Positions 13,700 to 26,119 of a DNA stretch of 64,000 nt are shown piece after piece (the first letter of the stretch is position 1; every line of letters starts with the position of its first letter). Source of the DNA: Septoria linicola (lineage: Eukaryota; Ascomycota; Dothideomycetes; Mycosphaerellales; Mycosphaerellaceae); contig CP099430.1 in assembly GCA_024114885.1 (NCBI GenBank), positions 1 through 64,000 of the forward strand, in the 5' to 3' direction. The notes under the pieces were generated by a model that worked only from the letters and a program-made list of their open reading frames with translations, did not search any database and had not been told where the DNA came from. A program made the position numbers and the translations under genes.

Positions 13700-15850
13700 T
13701 AGTAGTCGCGTCGTATATAGTTAGCTACTTCGAAGACTACTTAGTACCTAATCTAATTAGATTCGTACTCTACCTAGGCTATCGTTTCGTCTTCGACTAT
13801 ATCTATAAGGATCTCTACTCTTAGACAAGCTCTAATACTATACGAGCTATCTACTATTACTACGCGACAAGACCTAGTCCTCTTCTCTAGTAGATTAATA
13901 TAAGTACTCTAATCGATATCGAAGCGATCTACGAGTATATAGATAGTACTAAGCGTAATAAGACAGTATAGTAGATAGTAGAACTAATTAGTTAGTCGAG
14001 CGCGACGCTCGTATAGTAGAGCTAAAAGTATATACTAGATATAGTAGTCGTAGTAGACTACGCTACTAATCTTTATATAGAATTATCTACTAATCTCCTC
14101 TATAAGTAAACATAGGTCCGAATATAGTAGAATATCGACGCCGAGTTCAAGACGCTCTAAGAGCGAAATAATATTAATTCTAGTATAGGTAGACACTTTT
14201 AAGAGGACCGATAGTAAGTTAAGATAGAATATATTAAGGTAGAGTATATCTTCGAGGTTCGATAAGGATCGTATAAGAGTTAAAGCGTTTAGAGACTAGT
14301 AGTAGATTCCTAAGAAGGTACGAGATACTAGAAAAGCGTTTTTCTTAGTAGCTAAGAGTAAATAGAGATGTCTAGTACTTATAATAATAATAAATACGAC
14401 GATAGCGATAGTAGAGGATCTAATAACTCTACGAGGAGGATACTAATATATATAATAATTAATCTAGAGTAGTAGTAGATATAGCGACTATACGAGGTAT
14501 AGTAGAGGACTTACTTATAATATTTTACTATAGAACCTACGACTAGGTCGACTCTACGAGAGCCTATAAGCGAGTAATAGAACTAAACCTATTAATCTCT
14601 ACTCCTATATATTACTTTCTCTCTAGTATATCTAAACTAGATCGTTTTAGTAAGAGGTACGCGATCTCTTTAATATCCTTTTTAGAAGTTAGACCTAGTA
14701 CTTATATATAAATTCGAGCGATTAGGAGCGATATATTATATAGACGTAATGATTTTATAGAGCTTTAGAGTATAGTAGCTAGACTCTATCGCTCTTATAG
14801 AACTAAATATATAAAGCTAACTATAATTAAATAGAGTAAAGCCTCTTCTCGTAGGCGAAACTATAAGTAAGACTATCGATATCTACTATAGTACGTTCTA
14901 TCTAGTATATACTAAAGAGCGATCTATTACGTATAGGCGTGAAGCTACTACTTCTTCCTAGTCCTATTTTATATAGAGTATCTCGAATACGTAGCGATAT
15001 TCGTACTTAGTAGGCTATTTAGAGCTTAAGGCGACTTAGAGTAGTATTCGAATAGAATAGGAGAGAGTAGAGGTATTATTAGCGCGTTAATATCGTCGAG
15101 AAGAGTATCGTCTATAGTACGCGTCCGAGGACGATTAGATAGGTAAATAGATATAGTAGCTAGTAGAATCGATAGCGTAGAAGATAGTAATAAGAATAGT
15201 ATAAAAAGATTTATAGAAACATGTTTAATAGATAGAGTAGTATAGTATAGAGAGGAGAGTAATAGTTTATATAGTAATTCTTTATAGTTAATCTAAACTA
15301 TGCCTAATTATACTTAGACTCTCTATAAGAGTTACCTAGTCTAGATATCTAATTAGCTTACGAGTTATAGGTAGGAGGATATAGGCCTACGTATCTACTT
15401 ATAGATAAGCGTAAAAGGCAAATTCTAGTAAAGAGAGTCGGAAAGTAGAGAGGAAGAGCGCGTAGTATAGAGATATATCCTTTACTCCTCTATCTACGAA
15501 CCTAGTCTAGCGCTCGTCTATCGAGTATCGTTAGCCTATCGACCCTTATCGTTCTTAACGACGTATAGAGCTTTAAAGCCTACGTGAAGTTATAATAGTA
15601 ACCTCGTTTACTTTCGTAAGCTAACGTTCGAACGCGACTATACCTTAGTTATAGTAGTAGGAGGAAAGCTATAAATTAGAACGATACTAAACGTAGACCT
15701 AATAATAGCTAACTTAGAAATAACGTAAAGTAATAATCTAATTAAAATATAGTCTCCTCGACTACTCTTAATTAGACGTAAGTAGTATAGTACTATAAAG
15801 CACTTATACCTATCTATATCTACTATTAATAACGAGTACTACTAATAGTA
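13700..15850 (+). pseudogene. Unidentified plus-strand gene relic, unit A
   Basis: Reading the frame of codon 14150-14152 in both directions, a single plus-strand frame runs from about 13700 to 15850 with TAG/TAA stops and one TGA (14750-14752). Clean stretches include one around 14290-14350 rich in Lys and Arg. At the TGA codon unit B has TAA, which fits an original TGG mutated on either strand. The relic diverges from the long minus-strand relic, with the 18-bp and 198-bp repeats between them. I do not recognise the protein family. Confidence 0.5.
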
Positions 15851-16960
15851 TAGGCGAATCTATAGTTAATTAGAATAGTTAAGAAACATAGTAGCGTATA
15901 GTAGCTACTATTATCGTAGTAGGCGTTAAGGTTAGTATAAGAGGCTCGTCTCGTCCTACTTAGTTTTACTTATTATATAATAGATCGACTATAAGTAGGT
16001 CGCTATCTATTTTAGTATAACTAATAGTAAGAGCTCGACCTAAATTACGCTCGTACTAAGGACTTAGATAAGCTTAGAGGCAGATATAATCGAGAACTAC
16101 TTCTATAAGATTAAGAAGGAGGCTATAGTACTTAAAGAGGAGCTCGAGACTAGTAAGCGTAGCTAGTCGACATCTATCTATAAATCTACTACTATCGATA
16201 CTCTAAAGAAGACTCTAAGAGACACTCTAAAGAAGGATCCTCTCTCTAGTAGGTCGACCTACTACTATCTATTAGGCTCTAAACTTATACTAAAACTTAA
16301 TAGCTATTATAAACGCCTATATCTCTAAGACGCTAACTTCTAAGAACTATAAAAGTACTATTAAGTAGAAGGCTATCGAATTAGATCTCGTTAATACTCT
16401 AAGCGACTTAGACGATAGCTTAAGTAGTTTTAGATACTATATAGGCGTTTTTAATAGCGACAACCTAAGTAATTTTAGGAATTAAGGAATAGGCCTATAA
16501 TACGAGGCTTAACTAGCTAGTACTAATAGGCTTAAAGTAGTAGAGACTTAGAGTCTAGCGTAGATTATACTAAAGCTTTACTTAAGCTTAATATAGAATA
16601 ATATAACTTAAAAGTGCTCTTCTCTATAATTCTATAGGTCTATTCTTGTCTTATATTATCTTTATAATTAATCTATAGACGTATAGCTATAGGTATAATT
16701 AGAACGCTAGAGCTACTTAGATTTAAGCTAATATAATCTAAGATATAGCTACTTAAGCTTAGATAGTTTAACTATTTCTAAAAAGTCTATTATAGTCCTA
16801 CTATATAGAAGCGTAGTATAAGTAAGTATAGAGCTTCTAAAGCTATAAGAGCTTAAATTAGGACCTCTACTAGTATATCTATTAGGTACTTAATATACTT
16901 TACTAGAGCCGCTAATTATACTCGACTTCTTATATAAAGAGAGATAAAGTTATATAAACT
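15850..16960. other. RIP block between relic and minisatellite, unit A
   Basis: Mutated sequence with short open stretches but no frame I can follow confidently; it may hold the 3' end of the preceding relic. The unit B counterpart is about 21610-22730. Confidence 0.35.
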
Positions 16961-16964
16961 TAAG

Positions 16965-18256
16965 AGTACGTAGTATAGAGTAAGGATACGTAGTAGAAAG
17001 GAAGGACGTATAGTATAGAGTAAGATATACTCTAAGGATATAGTCGAAGGCGTTAAGAGTAATCGAAGAGAGATAGAGTAATTAAGGGTAGAGTAGAACG
17101 CGTAGTATAAAGTAGAAAAGGGCGTATAGTATAGAGTAAGGACACGTAGTATAGAGTAAGAGCGTATAGTATAAAGTAAGAGAAAATAGTCGAAGGCGTT
17201 AAGAATAATCGAGAAGAGGTAGAATAGTTTAGAGTAGAGTAGAACGCGTAGTATAAAGTAGAAAAGAGTATATAAAGAAAAGGTAGAATAGAGAAGATAG
17301 AGTAGAATACGTAGTATAAAGTAGGAAAGAGTAGGTAGAGAAGAGGTATAATAGTTTAGAGTAGAGTAGAACGTAGAGAGTAAGATAGAAAAAAGCGTAT
17401 AGAGGAGAGGTAGAATAGAATAGAGTAGAGTAGAATACGTAGAGTAAAATAGGAAAAAGCGTATAAAAAAGAGATAGAATAGAATAAGGTAGAGTAGAAC
17501 GCGTAGAGTAAAGTAGGAAAGAGCGTATAGAGGAGAGATAGAATAATTTAGAGTATAGTAGAACGTAGAGAGTAAGGTAGAAAAGGGTAGGTAGAGAAGA
17601 GGTATAATAGTTTAAGATAGAGTAGAACGTAAAAAGTAAGGTAGAAAAGAGCGTATAGAGGAGAGGTATAATAGTTTAGAGTAGAGTAGAATATAGAGAG
17701 TAAGATAGGAAAGAGCGTATAGAAAAGAGGTAAAATAATTTAGAGTAGAGTAGAATATAAAAAATAAGATAGGAAAGAGCGTATAGAGAAGAGGTATAAT
17801 AGTTTAGAGTAGAGTAGAATATAGAAAGTAAGATAGAAAAGAGCGCGTAGAGAAGAGATAGAATAATTTAGAGTAGAGTAGAATATAAAAGATAAGATAA
17901 AAAAGAGCGTATAAAGAAGAGGTATAATAGTTTAGAGTAGAGTAGAATACGAAAAGTAAGATAGGAAAGAGTATATAGAGAAGAGGTATAATAGTTTAGA
18001 GTAGAGTAGAACGTAAAGAGCAAGGTAGAAAAGAGCGTATAGAGAAGAGGTATAATAGTTTAGAGTAGAGTAGAATACGAAAAGTAAGATAGGAAAGAGC
18101 GTATAGAGAAGAGGTATAATAGTTTAGAGTAGAGTAGAACGCGAAAAGTAAGATAGAAAAGAGCGCGTAGAGAAGAGGTATAATAGTTTAGAGTAGAATA
18201 GAACGTAGAAAGTAAGGTAGGAAAGAGCGCGTAGAGAAGAGATAGAATAGAGAAGA
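16965..18256. repeat. 64-bp minisatellite array, unit A
   Basis: About 20 units of a purine-rich 64-bp repeat with core GAGGTATAATAGTTTAGAG. Cores at 17791, 17855, 17919, 17983 and 18047 show the exact 64-bp step. The left part is more diverged and contains shorter GTAGTATAGAGTAAG variants. The array ends in a shared 3' block (18257-18349) ending TAGCTAGGT. Confidence 0.9.
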
Positions 18257-18349
18257 TAGAGTAGAATACTCGATTAGAAAGTACTTTAGTTAGAGTTTAG
18301 AGCTAACTATTATACCTCGAGGAAGAGCTTTAGAGTATAGTAGCTAGGT

Positions 18350-19170
18350 CTTATAATACGTTACTACTATCGCTATCGTTATTAACTTCGCTACTCTTAC
18401 TATTATTACTACCTAACCGATCGTAGTTTCTAGCTTTATTATTAGGTTAGTAGGTTGTATCTTAGTCGTTAGAGTAACCTAGGCTATTAGGCTAGTCCTA
18501 GTCGTTAGCGCGATTCTAGTCGTTAGTATAGTCCTAGTCGTTAGCGTAGTCTTAGTTATTAGTACGATTCTAGTCGTTAGTATAGTTATAGTCGTTAGTA
18601 CGATTCTATTTATCGACGTAGTTCTAGTCGTCGACATAGTCTCCTATATTTTCGTCTTCTAGTTTATTCTCTCTATCTAGTATACTAATAGAATAGGTAT
18701 AATATATAGCTTTACTACTCTCTAGTAACTAGTCGCTAGAGCTTACGACGCTAGAGCTTACGATAGTATTATCGAACTCGGCTATTCGAACCTATAGAGA
18801 GTCTATAGAGGAAGATATATTAGTAGGGTCCCGAATTAGTAGTATACTACTAGCCCTACTAGATATAGAAATCGGACTATATAAGAGTTCTTCGATATCT
18901 CTTAGAGAAGAGTCTACTATAGATAGGTCTAGTACTTCTAGTAAGTTAGACTAAAGATCTACTCTATATTTATTAGATATTTTACTATTATAGAGATTAT
19001 TATAGTCGTCGATAGGAAGGGCGTCTTCTAAAAGCTATATATTATTAAGATCGTTAGGAAGTAGAATATCTAGAATATAGAGTTAGAGAGACGATAGAGT
19101 AGGAGTTAGTTACTCTACGATTATATTAAGATAGTAGATAATAAGATTATCTTATTATTACTAATAGGTA
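18350..19170 (-). pseudogene. Truncated 5' copy of the long unknown gene
   Basis: This is the unit B duplicate of 9369-10145. It has the same minus-strand frame, with the Ser-rich N-terminus and the hexapeptide repeat. It stops at the A/B junction after roughly 260 codons, so the copy never had the rest of the gene. Many codons differ from unit A by single transitions, which helps reconstruct the ancestral codons. Confidence 0.6.
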
Positions 19171-19920
19171 GTTATAGCTAAAGTACTATTCTATATAGTA
19201 TACTATAAACGTAACTATCGCTATCGTTCTTAGTTACGCTCTCGACGTATATATACTACTTTAGCTACGACGTTAGAAGATAATAGATAACTACGTTTTA
19301 GAGGTATATTAGAATAATATTATATCTCGAAGATAGTAGTTAGAATACGATCTTAACTTCTTAAGAGAAAATATAAGTAGCGATATAGCTAGATTTAAGA
19401 GAATTTTACTATTACTATAGAAGGCGTATAGGTAGTATTAGAGGCTAATTAAAGTATATAGGATAGCTACTTATAGTACTAAGAAGAATATAGAATACTC
19501 TACTAGCTAGTAGGAGTTTCAATTACTAGCTAGCTAAGTATTCTACTTCTCCTAATCTACTAGAGGTTATCTTCTAAATAAAGGCTCTTATAAGTTAGAG
19601 CTCCTTTATTATAGCTAGGCTCTTTATTATAGCTAGACTCTTTATTATAGCTAGGCCTCTTATTATAGCTAAGCGCTTTATTATAGCTAGGCTATTTATT
19701 ATAGCCGGGCTCTTTATTATACCTAGACTCTTTATTATACTTAGACCCGATTACGATACTAAAAGCTACCGACTACGCGACGTAGTTATATAATAATACT
19801 ACGTCGTAGAGATAAATAGAAGAGTATGTTTAAGAGCTCTATATACGTAGAGTATAGAGATATATATTTCTTAATAAGAAGTACCTAGGAATATCTAAGC
19901 CTAAACCTAAAGATATTCTC

Positions 19921-21610
19921 TAGACGCTCTAGGAGCGAAATAATATTAATCCTAGTATAGGTAGACGCTTTTAAGAGGACCGATAGTAGGTTAAGGTAGA
20001 ATATATTAAAGTAGAGTATATCTTCGAGGTTCGATAAAGATCGTATAAGAGTCGAAGCGCTTAGAGACTAGTAGTAGATTCCTAAGAAAGTATAAGATAC
20101 TAGAAAAGCGTTTTCCTTAGTAGCTAAGAGTAAATAGAAGTGTCCTATACTTATAATAATAATAAATATAACGATAGCGATAGTAGAAGATCTAATAACT
20201 CTATAAGGAGAATACTAATATATATAATAATTAATCTAGAATAGTAGTAGATATAGCGACTATACGAGATATAGTAGAGGACTTACTTATAATATTTTAC
20301 TATAGAACCTACGACTAGGTCGACTCTATAAGAGCTTACGAGTAGGTAATAGAACTAAACCTATTAACCTCTACTCCTATATATTACTTTCTCTCTAGTA
20401 TATCTAAACTAGATCGTTTTAGTAAGAGGTACGCGATCTCTTTAATATCCTTTTAAGAAGTTAGACCTAGTACTCGTATACGAATTCGAGCGATTAGAGG
20501 CGATATATTACGTAGGTATAGTAATTTTATAGAGCTCTAGGGTATAGTAGCTAGACTCTATCGCTCTTATAGAACTAAATCTATAAAGCTAACTACTATC
20601 GAATAGAGTAAAGCCTCTTCTCGTAGGCGAAACTATAAGTAAGACTATCGATATCTACTATAGTACGTTCTATCTAGTATATACTAAAGAGCGATCTATT
20701 ACGTATAGGCGTGAAGCTACTACTTCTTTCTAGTCCTACTTCGTATAGAGTATCTCGAATATATAGCGATATTCGTACTCGGTAGGCTATTTAGAGCTTA
20801 AGGCGACTTAGAGTAGTATTCTAATAGAATAGAAGAGAGTAGAGGTATTATTAGCGCGTTAATACTATTAAGAAGAGTATCTTCTATAGTATACGTCTAA
20901 GGACGATCGGATAGATAAATAGATATAGTATATAGTAGAATCGATAGCGTAGAAGATAGCGATAAGAATAGTATAAAAAGATTTATAGGAATACGTTTAA
21001 TAGATAGAGTAGTATAGCGTAGAGGAGAGAGTTATAGTTTATATAGTAACCTTTTATAGTTACTCTAAACCGCGCCTAATTATAGTTAGACTCTCTACGA
21101 GAACTATCTAGTCTAGATATCTAATTAGCTTACGAGTTATAGGTAAGAAGATATAGGCCTACGTATCTACTTATAGATAAGCGTAAAAGAGTAAATTCTA
21201 GTAAAGAGAGTCGGAAAGTAGAGAGAAAGAGTACGTAGTATAAGGATATATCCTTTACTCCTCTATCTACGAACCTAGTCTAGCGCTCGTCTATCGAGTA
21301 TCGTTAGCCTATTAACTCTTATCTTCCTTAACGATATATAGAGCTTTAAAGCTTACGTAAAGTTATAATAGTAACCTTATTTACTTTCGTAAGCTAACGT
21401 TCGAACGCGACTATATCTTAGTTATAGTAGTAGAGAGGAAGCTATAAATTAGAACGATACCGAATATAGACCTAACGATAGCTTACTTAGAAATAACGTA
21501 AAGTAATAATCTAATTAAAATATAGTCTTCTCGATTACTCTTAATTAGACGTAAGTAGTATAGTACTATAAAGTATTTATATCTATCTATATCTACTATT
21601 AATAATAAGT
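19921..21610 (+). pseudogene. Unit B copy of the plus-strand relic, 5' part deleted
   Basis: This matches about 14149-15850 of unit A, mostly differing by transitions. Sequence equivalent to 11742-14148 is gone: the copy joins directly from the 198-bp repeat tail at about 19920. The beginning of the gene is therefore missing here. Confidence 0.5.
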
Positions 21611-22732
21611 ACTACTAATAGTATAGGCGAATCTATAGTCGACTAGAATAGTTAAGAAATATAGTAGTATATAGTAGCTACTATTATCGCGATCTATTAA
21701 GGTTAGTATAAAAGGCTCGTCTTATTCTACTTAGTTTTACTTATTATATAATAGATCGACTATAAGTAGGTCGCTATCTATTTTAGTACGACTAATAGTA
21801 AGAGCTCGACCTAAATTATACTTATATTAAAGACTCGGCTAAACTTAGAGGTAGATATAATCGAAAACTACTTCTATAAGATTAAGAAGAAGGCTATAGT
21901 ACTTAAAGAGGAGCTCGAGACTAGTAAGTATAGCTAGTCGATACCTATCTATAAATCTACTACTATTAGTACTCTAAAGAAGACTCTAAGAGATACTCTA
22001 AAGAAAGATTCTCTCTCTAGTAGGTCGATTTACTAATACCTATTAGGCTCTAAACTTATACTAAAACTTAATAGCTATTACGAACGCCTATATCTTTAAG
22101 ACGCTAACTCTTAAGAACTATAAAAGTACTATTAAGTAGGAGGCTATCGAATTAGATCTTATTAATATTCTAAGCGACTTAGATAATAGCTTAGGTAGTT
22201 TTAGATACTATACGAGCGTCTTTAATAGCGATAACCTAAGTAATTTTAGGAATTAAAAGATAGGCCTATAATATAAGGCTTAACTAGTACTAATAGGCTT
22301 AAAGTAGTAGAAACTTAGAGTCTAGCGTAGATTATACTAAAGCTTTACTTAGGCTTAATATAGAATAATATAACTTAAAAGTACTCTTCTCTACGATCCT
22401 ATAGGTCTGTCTTTATCTTATATTATCTTTATAATTAATCTATAGACGTATAGCTATAGATATAATCGGAACGCTAGAGCTACTTAGATTTAAGCTAATA
22501 TAATCTAAGATATAGCTACTTAAGCTTAGGTAGTATAACTATTTCTAAGAAGTCTATTATAGTCCTACTATATAAAAGCGTAGTATAAGTAAGTATAGAG
22601 CTTTCTAAGCTATAATAGCTTAAATTAGAACTCTTACTAGTATATCTATAAGGTACTTAATATACTTCGCTAGAGCTACTAATTATACTCGACTTCCTAT
22701 ATAGAGAGAGATAAAATTATATAAACTTAAGA

Positions 22733-24158
22733 GCGCGTAGTATAGAGTAAAGACACGTAGTATAAAGAAAGGACGCGTAGTATAGAGTAAGATATACTTT
22801 AAGAATATAGTCGAAGATATTAAAAGTAATCGAAGAGAGGTAGAATAGTTAAGAGTAGAGTAGAATATATAGTATAAAGTAGAAAAGAGTATATAGTATA
22901 GAGTAAGAACACGTAGTATAGAGTAAGAGTATATAGTACGAAGTAAGAGAATATAGTCGAAGACGTTAAGAGCGATTAAGAAGAGGTAGAATAGTTAAGA
23001 GTAGAGTAGAATATATAGTATAAAGTAGAAAAGAGCGTATAAAAGAAAGGTATAATAGAAGAGAGTAGAGTAGAACGCGTAGCGCGAAGTAGGAAAGAGT
23101 ATATAGAGAAAAGGTAGAATAGAATAGAGTAGAGTAGAATATAGAGTATAAAGTAGAAAAGAATATATAGAGAAGAGGTAGAATAGAGAAGGTAGAGTAG
23201 AACGCGTAGTATAAAGTAGGAAAGAGTAGGTAGAGAAGAGGTATAATAGTTTAGAGTAGAGTAGAATATAGAAGATAAGATAGAAAAGAGTATATAAAGA
23301 AAAGATATAATAGTTTAGAGTAGAGTAGAATACGTAAAGTAAAGTAGAAAAGAGTAGGTAGAAGAGAGATATAATAGTTTAGAGTAGAGTAGAACGCGAA
23401 GAATAAAGTAGAAAAAAGTAGATAGAGAAGAGATATAATAGTTTAGAGTTAAGTAGAATATAGAGTATAAAATAGAAAAGAGCGTATAGAGAAGAGATAG
23501 AATAGAGAAAGTAGAGTAGAATATATAGTATAAAGTAGGAAAGAGTAGGTAAAGGAGAGATATAATAGTTTAAAGTAGAGTAGAATATAGAGAGTAAGAT
23601 AGGAAAAAGTAGATAAAGGAGAGGTATAATAGTTTAGAGTAGAGTAGAATATAGAAAGTAAAATAGGAAAAAGCGTATAAAAAGAAGTAGAATAGAATAA
23701 AGTAGAGTAGAACACGTAAATAAAATAGAAAAAAATATATAAAGAAAAGATAGAATAATTTAGAGTAGAGTAGAATATATAGAGTAAAGTAGAAAAGAGT
23801 ATATAGAAGAGAGATAGAATAATTTAGAGTAGAGTAGAATACGTAAAGTAAAGTAGGAAAGAGTAGGTAGAGAAGAGATATAATAGTTTAGAGTAGAGTA
23901 GAATATAGAGAGTAAGATAGAAAAGAGCGTATAGAGGAGAGATATAATAGTTTAAAGTAGAGTAGAATATAGAGAATAAGATAGAAAAGAGCGCGTAGAG
24001 AAGAGGTAGAATAAAGAAAGTAGAGTAGAATATATAGTATAAAGTAGAAAAGAGTAGGTAGAGGAGAGGTATAATAGTTTAGAGTAGAGTAGAACGTAGA
24101 GTATAAAGTAGAAGAGAGCGCGTAGAGAAGAGGTAGAATAGAGAAGATAGAGTAGAAT
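22733..24158. repeat. 64-bp minisatellite array, unit B
   Basis: The same 64-bp repeat as in unit A, about 22 units; cores at 23238 and 23302 confirm the period. It is followed by the same 3' block (24159-24240). A stop-free stretch on the minus strand of this array (23449-23715) is only a by-product of its composition. Confidence 0.9.
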
Positions 24159-24240
24159 ACTCGATTAGAAAGTACTTTAGTTAGAGTTTAGAGCTAACTA
24201 TTATATCTCGAGAAAGAGCTTTAGAGTATAGTAGCTAGGT

Positions 24241-25080
24241 TCTCTTCTATAATTAGTTAGTTAATTACCTAGAACTAGTTCTTTCCTTCTAGCTTATCTA
24301 TCTATAGCCTAAACTATTTCTTCTAGTTAGTTCTATCTAGAGTTAGAATCCTTTAGCTTCTCTTATTCTCTTAGTCTATTATAGAAATAGATAAATAGAA
24401 TAAATAATTAATAGAATACTTTAGACTAGCTAAGAATTCTAGAGAAGAGTAATTTCTTATAGTAGAAAGGCTAGCTCTAAAAGATAGAGATTCCTTATAT
24501 AGAAGAAATTACTAAGACTTAGATCTCTCTCTCTTTATTAAGTTTCTACTACTAGGTAGTAGGAAACCTAGGTAGCTCTTCTAACTCTAGTAATACTAGG
24601 TACTTTAGTAGAGAACTAGATAGGTATTAATAAAGTAGTTATATACTACTATCTTATAGAGATCTTTACTAACTTATATACTACTAGGTATAAACTAGCT
24701 TCGTTAGTAATATAGTTAGAGAAACTTCTAGGCTCTAAATATTTTCTATAAACTATAAGAGATATAAGTAACCTATAGTAGTATAGGTTACTTCTATTTA
24801 GTATATAAACCTAAGCTTATAACCTATTAAAGATAGAGAGCGTTAGATACTATATAATATTTAGAAAGATATAGTATAGTAAAGAAGAATAGAGAATTAA
24901 TCTTAAACTATCTTATATATATAGTATAGTAGTAATATACTAGGAACTAAATATAAAGTTAATTAACTTAGTTATCTAAGAAGAGAAGAAGAAGAAGTAA
25001 GATATATCTCTTACTAAGCCTTAGATAGATACCTTAGATATCTAGAACTATATTTAAATATCTATATTTAACCTAACTAT
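24241..25080 (-). mobile_element. Truncated copia element, left part
   Basis: Reverse complement of the start of the complete copia element at 52088: part of gag (24241 to about 24400), the leader, the primer-binding region next to the LTR (about 24805-24824), and most of the 5' LTR (24825-25080). The element is cut off in gag at the duplication boundary (24240). The LTR is interrupted after 25080 by a gypsy element and resumes at 38304. Confidence 0.9.
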
Positions 25081-25359
25081 TAGTAAGGCAAAGGCCTACC
25101 TATATACCGTACTTAGCAGTTTTAGTATAAAAGCAAGGTAGTAGCTCGTTTCTAAGATAGCAATGTTTACTCTACTTGATTAACTTAATGTCCCACGGTC
25201 CTAGTATAGGCTCCTAGTCTTAGGACTACTATTTTGAGCTCGTTACTACTGTTTAATTAACGTATTATAAGACTATTACTCTCCGAATAGGTCTTGTTCT
25301 ATAGCGACTACTCTTATACCTGCCTAGGGGGTTAGTGTTAGAGTAGTTATTATCTATTA
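25081..25359 (+). repeat. 5' LTR of the gypsy element
   Basis: Matches 38021-38299 with only C/T and G/A differences. It starts TAGTAAGGCAAAGG and ends TTATCTATTA. Confidence 0.9.
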
Positions 25360-26072
25360 ATAGAGCCGAAGGTAGAGCTATCTCTTCTCTCTTATACCGA
25401 GACTAGAAGTATAGAGGGTAGATAGTAGCCTTAAAGCGAGAACTAACGCACTATAAATATTAGTAAGAGGCCTAAAAGAAGCCTACGTAAGAGGCGACTT
25501 AAAGAGCTATAATAACATAGAAGCTCCTAGAATATAGATATCGCTCTAACCTAGAAAAGTTATAAACCTCTAGTACCTCTTAGTACGGATCTATTCGGCA
25601 ATTATCGTATAGATAGTAAGGCGACTTACTATATCGGAGATTTACTCGGGGTCTCTATGCCTATAATAGTCTTCGATTAGACCCTAGTTTAGCGTAAAAA
25701 CGCCCTCGTTCGGATAGCGTAGAGGCTATAGGATAGGCTAGACCCGTCTAGGCAATCTCGTATCCTCTAGTATACGGATCGCTTAGAATAAGCCCTAGTA
25801 CAGCGTAAGACGCTAATCGTTTAGCCAAGGACACTAATTACGTCCAAGGCCCTAGACCCGGTATATAGTATAGGCTAACGTAATATTATACTACTATAGT
25901 TACTTAGCGAATTACCCGAATAAGTAAGACGGACGCGCCTAGCTATAAACGGTCGAACTATACGACACGACATGCCTTCGCTTATTAGGCATAATTAATA
26001 CAGCCTCGGTATTATAATAAAAAGTTTAACGTTTACCTTTAGACGGCTAATAAAATTTAGACTCTTGTTTTT

Positions 26073-26097
26073 TAGTTATCGTTTCAAACGATAACTA
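26073..26097. promoter_or_regulatory. 25-bp perfect palindrome before gag
   Basis: Arms TAGTTATCGTTT and AAACGATAACTA around a single C, a perfect 12-bp inverted repeat preceded by a T run. First of four related palindromes in the gypsy element. Function unknown. Confidence 0.75.
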
Positions 26098-26119
26098 TAT
26101 TTTATTTAAAAACCTAATT

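Larger units (their letters stand above)
9369..18349. repeat. Tandem duplication, unit A (8,981 bp)
   Basis: Unit A starts inside the minus-strand gene relic and runs to the end of the first 64-bp minisatellite array. The sequence from 9369 onward recurs from 18350 onward. The 5-mer TAGGT is present just before unit A (9364-9368), at the A/B junction (18345-18349) and at the end of unit B (24236-24240), so the duplication joined at five bases of microhomology. Differences between units are overwhelmingly C/T and G/A changes, plus length changes in the internal repeats and one large deletion in B. Confidence 0.9.
18350..24240. repeat. Tandem duplication, unit B (5,891 bp)
   Basis: This is the second copy of unit A. 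Compared with A it has a single copy of the 198-bp repeat instead of about five, lacks the segment equivalent to about 11742-14148, and has a somewhat longer 64-bp array. It ends at 24240, where truncated copia sequence begins abruptly. Confidence 0.9.

Noticed and set aside
13700..15850. Assigning the plus-strand relic to a known fungal domain such as a tyrosine recombinase or FluG-like domain
   Set aside because: No motif matched well enough; left unidentified.
23449..23715. Open frame of 88 codons on the minus strand
   Set aside because: It lies wholly in the 64-bp minisatellite; its Phe/Tyr/Leu/Ser-rich translation only mirrors the purine-rich repeat.
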